Source: SFTJ01 sp905210415 (GTDB lineage: Bacteria; Bacteroidota; Bacteroidia; Bacteroidales; Muribaculaceae). Taken from it: a DNA stretch of 64,000 nt. The notes beneath the pieces were generated by a model. The model was given only the letters and a program-made list of their open reading frames with translations. It had not been told where the DNA came from and ran no database searches. Position 1 is the stretch's first letter, and every line of letters starts with the position of its first letter. A program made the translations under genes and the position numbers. The stretch is taken from NCBI GenBank assembly GCA_902476295.1, contig CABSDC010000003.1, forward strand, positions 6,052 to 70,051. The letters run 5' to 3'. Below are positions 63,031-64,000 of this stretch, one piece after another.

Positions 63031-63792
63031 ATGGATATCAACGAAATTATTAAACCTGAGAACCTCGTTTACAAACGTCCAACCCTTCTCAAAGACACCA
63101 CTATGCACTATTGCCCAGGCTGCGGACACAGCACTGTGCACAAAATCGTGTGTGAAGTGATTGAAGAAATGGGCGCAGAAGAATATACTATCGGCGTTGC
63201 TCCTGTGGGATGCGCCGTATTTGCCTACAACTATCTTGACGTGGATATGGTGGAAGCCGCTCACGGACGTGCTCCTGCCGTTGCTACTGCCATCAAGCGT
63301 CTGCAACCCGACAAATTGGTATTTACCTACCAAGGCGACGGCGACTTCTCTGCAATCGGTACTTGCGAATCAATACACGCTTGCAACCGCGCCGAAAACA
63401 TCGCCATCATCTTCATCAACAATGCCATCTATGGTATGACCGGTGGACAAATGGCTCCTACCACTCTTCTTGGACAAAAGACAGCCACAACTCCTTACGG
63501 ACGTCGTGTAGACCTCAACGGCTATCCTTTGGCCATCAGCAACCTCGCCGCTCAACTCGACGGTACTTGCTACGTCACTCGCCAGAGTGTTCACACTCCT
63601 GCTGCAGTGCGCAAGGCTAAGGCTGCCATCCGCAAAGCTTTCGAAAACAGCATGGCTGGCAAGGGAACTTCTCTTGTGGAAATTGTCAGCACTTGTAATT
63701 CTGGCTGGAAGTTGTCTCCTGTAGCTGCAAACAAGTGGATGGAAGAAAACATGTTTAAGAAATACCCTATTGGCGACCTCAAAAACGAATAA
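63031..63792 (+). CDS. 2-oxoacid:ferredoxin oxidoreductase beta subunit (TPP-binding)
   Basis: 253 residues. The TPP/magnesium motif GDGDFSAIG...NNAIYGMTGGQMAPTT lies at about residues 107-155 and the cluster-ligand motif CPGCGHSTVH at 27-36. With the alpha subunit it forms the active site. It starts 12 bases after alpha behind an AAGGAGG-type ribosome site, unusually strong for this genome. Confidence 0.94.
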   Translation: MDINEIIKPENLVYKRPTLLKDTTMHYCPGCGHSTVHKIVCEVIEEMGAEEYTIGVAPVGCAVFAYNYLDVDMVEAAHGRAPAVATAIKRLQPDKLVFTYQGDGDFSAIGTCESIHACNRAENIAIIFINNAIYGMTGGQMAPTTLLGQKTATTPYGRRVDLNGYPLAISNLAAQLDGTCYVTRQSVHTPAAVRKAKAAIRKAFENSMAGKGTSLVEIVSTCNSGWKLSPVAANKWMEENMFKKYPIGDLKNE

Positions 63793-63798
63793 ACGCTT

Positions 63799-64000
63799 AT
63801 GAAAGAAGAAATTATTATAGCAGGATTCGGCGGCCAAGGCGTGTTGTCGATGGGCAAAATTCTCGCTTACTCTGGACTTATGGAAGACCGCGAAGTGTCG
63901 TGGATGCCAAGTTATGGACCTGAGCAACGCGGTGGTACTGCCAACGTGACTGTAATCATCAGCGATGAACGAATTTCATCACCTATCCTCAACTGCTTCG
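63799..64000 (+). CDS. 2-oxoacid:ferredoxin oxidoreductase gamma subunit (5' part)
   Basis: The first 67 residues are visible and the gene runs off the right edge. IIIAGFGGQGVLSMGKILA at residues 5-23 and PSYGPEQRGGTANVTVIIS near 38-56 are the family signatures of the gamma domain, which binds CoA. It starts 6 bases after the beta gene and completes the delta-alpha-beta-gamma set. Confidence 0.92.
   Translation, partial: MKEEIIIAGFGGQGVLSMGKILAYSGLMEDREVSWMPSYGPEQRGGTANVTVIISDERISSPILNCF

Noticed and set aside
1..64000. tRNA, rRNA, CRISPR arrays, prophage or intact insertion sequences
   Set aside because: Looked for and not seen; no T-arm motifs, regular repeat-spacer patterns, integrases or transposases were recognised.

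Overview
The window is chromosomal DNA of a member of the Bacteroidales (Bacteroidota). The support is internal: promoters fit the Bacteroides form (TTTG, 19-21 bases, TAnnTTTG) rather than -35/-10; complex I genes are the nuoA-B-CD-H-I-J-K-L-M-N set with fused nuoCD and no nuoE, nuoF or nuoG; there are TonB-dependent receptors without nearby inner-membrane transporters, a type IX secretion (T9SS) C-terminal domain, a UpxY/NusG paralogue and a thioester-less alpha-2-macroglobulin. The family (for example Muribaculaceae or Prevotellaceae) cannot be fixed from sequence reading alone. No tRNA, rRNA, CRISPR array or intact insertion sequence was seen.

Layout. 1-1.4 kb: a partial BadF-type (N-acetylglucosamine kinase-like) ATPase and a TlpA-like lipoprotein. 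1.4-18.8 kb, minus strand: an energy operon of 18 genes in which the whole F1Fo-ATP synthase operon (atpD-C-B-E-F-H-A-G) lies inside the complex I operon, between nuoH and nuoI. 19.2-22.5 kb: a TonB-dependent receptor and an unrecognised lipoprotein. 22.6-29.9 kb: an envelope-stress-like block of ECF sigma factor, small membrane protein, Spy/CpxP-like protein and alpha-2-macroglobulin. 30-42 kb: housekeeping genes (NusG paralogue, HAD hydrolase, rpmH, efp, ald, dnaB, radC, glycosyltransferase, cls, ispE, grpE, dnaJ). 42-49 kb: a 2077-residue secreted modular protein behind a cobalamin riboswitch. 49-55.6 kb: Bax-inhibitor-like protein, argS, a RecB/AddA-like helicase-nuclease and a SUI1 factor. 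55.7-58.4 kb: an FMN riboswitch followed by a TonB-dependent receptor. 58.4-64 kb: an SF1 helicase, a ferredoxin, a DUF2461 protein and a four-subunit 2-oxoacid:ferredoxin oxidoreductase that runs off the end.

How it fits together. The oxidoreductase and the small ferredoxin would supply reduced ferredoxin, a plausible electron donor for a complex I that lacks the NADH-oxidising module. Complex I then pumps ions that the ATP synthase, encoded in the same operon, uses. This link is inference. Two vitamin-cofactor riboswitches each control a cell-surface gene instead of a biosynthesis gene: cobalamin controls the giant T9SS-exported protein with a DUF4465-type domain, and FMN controls a TonB-dependent receptor. 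They are the best candidates here for undescribed systems, a secreted cobamide-capture protein and an outer-membrane flavin importer. A pair of related terminal-inverted-repeat elements, one of them just downstream of the promoter of the cobalamin-controlled gene, is a third point of interest.
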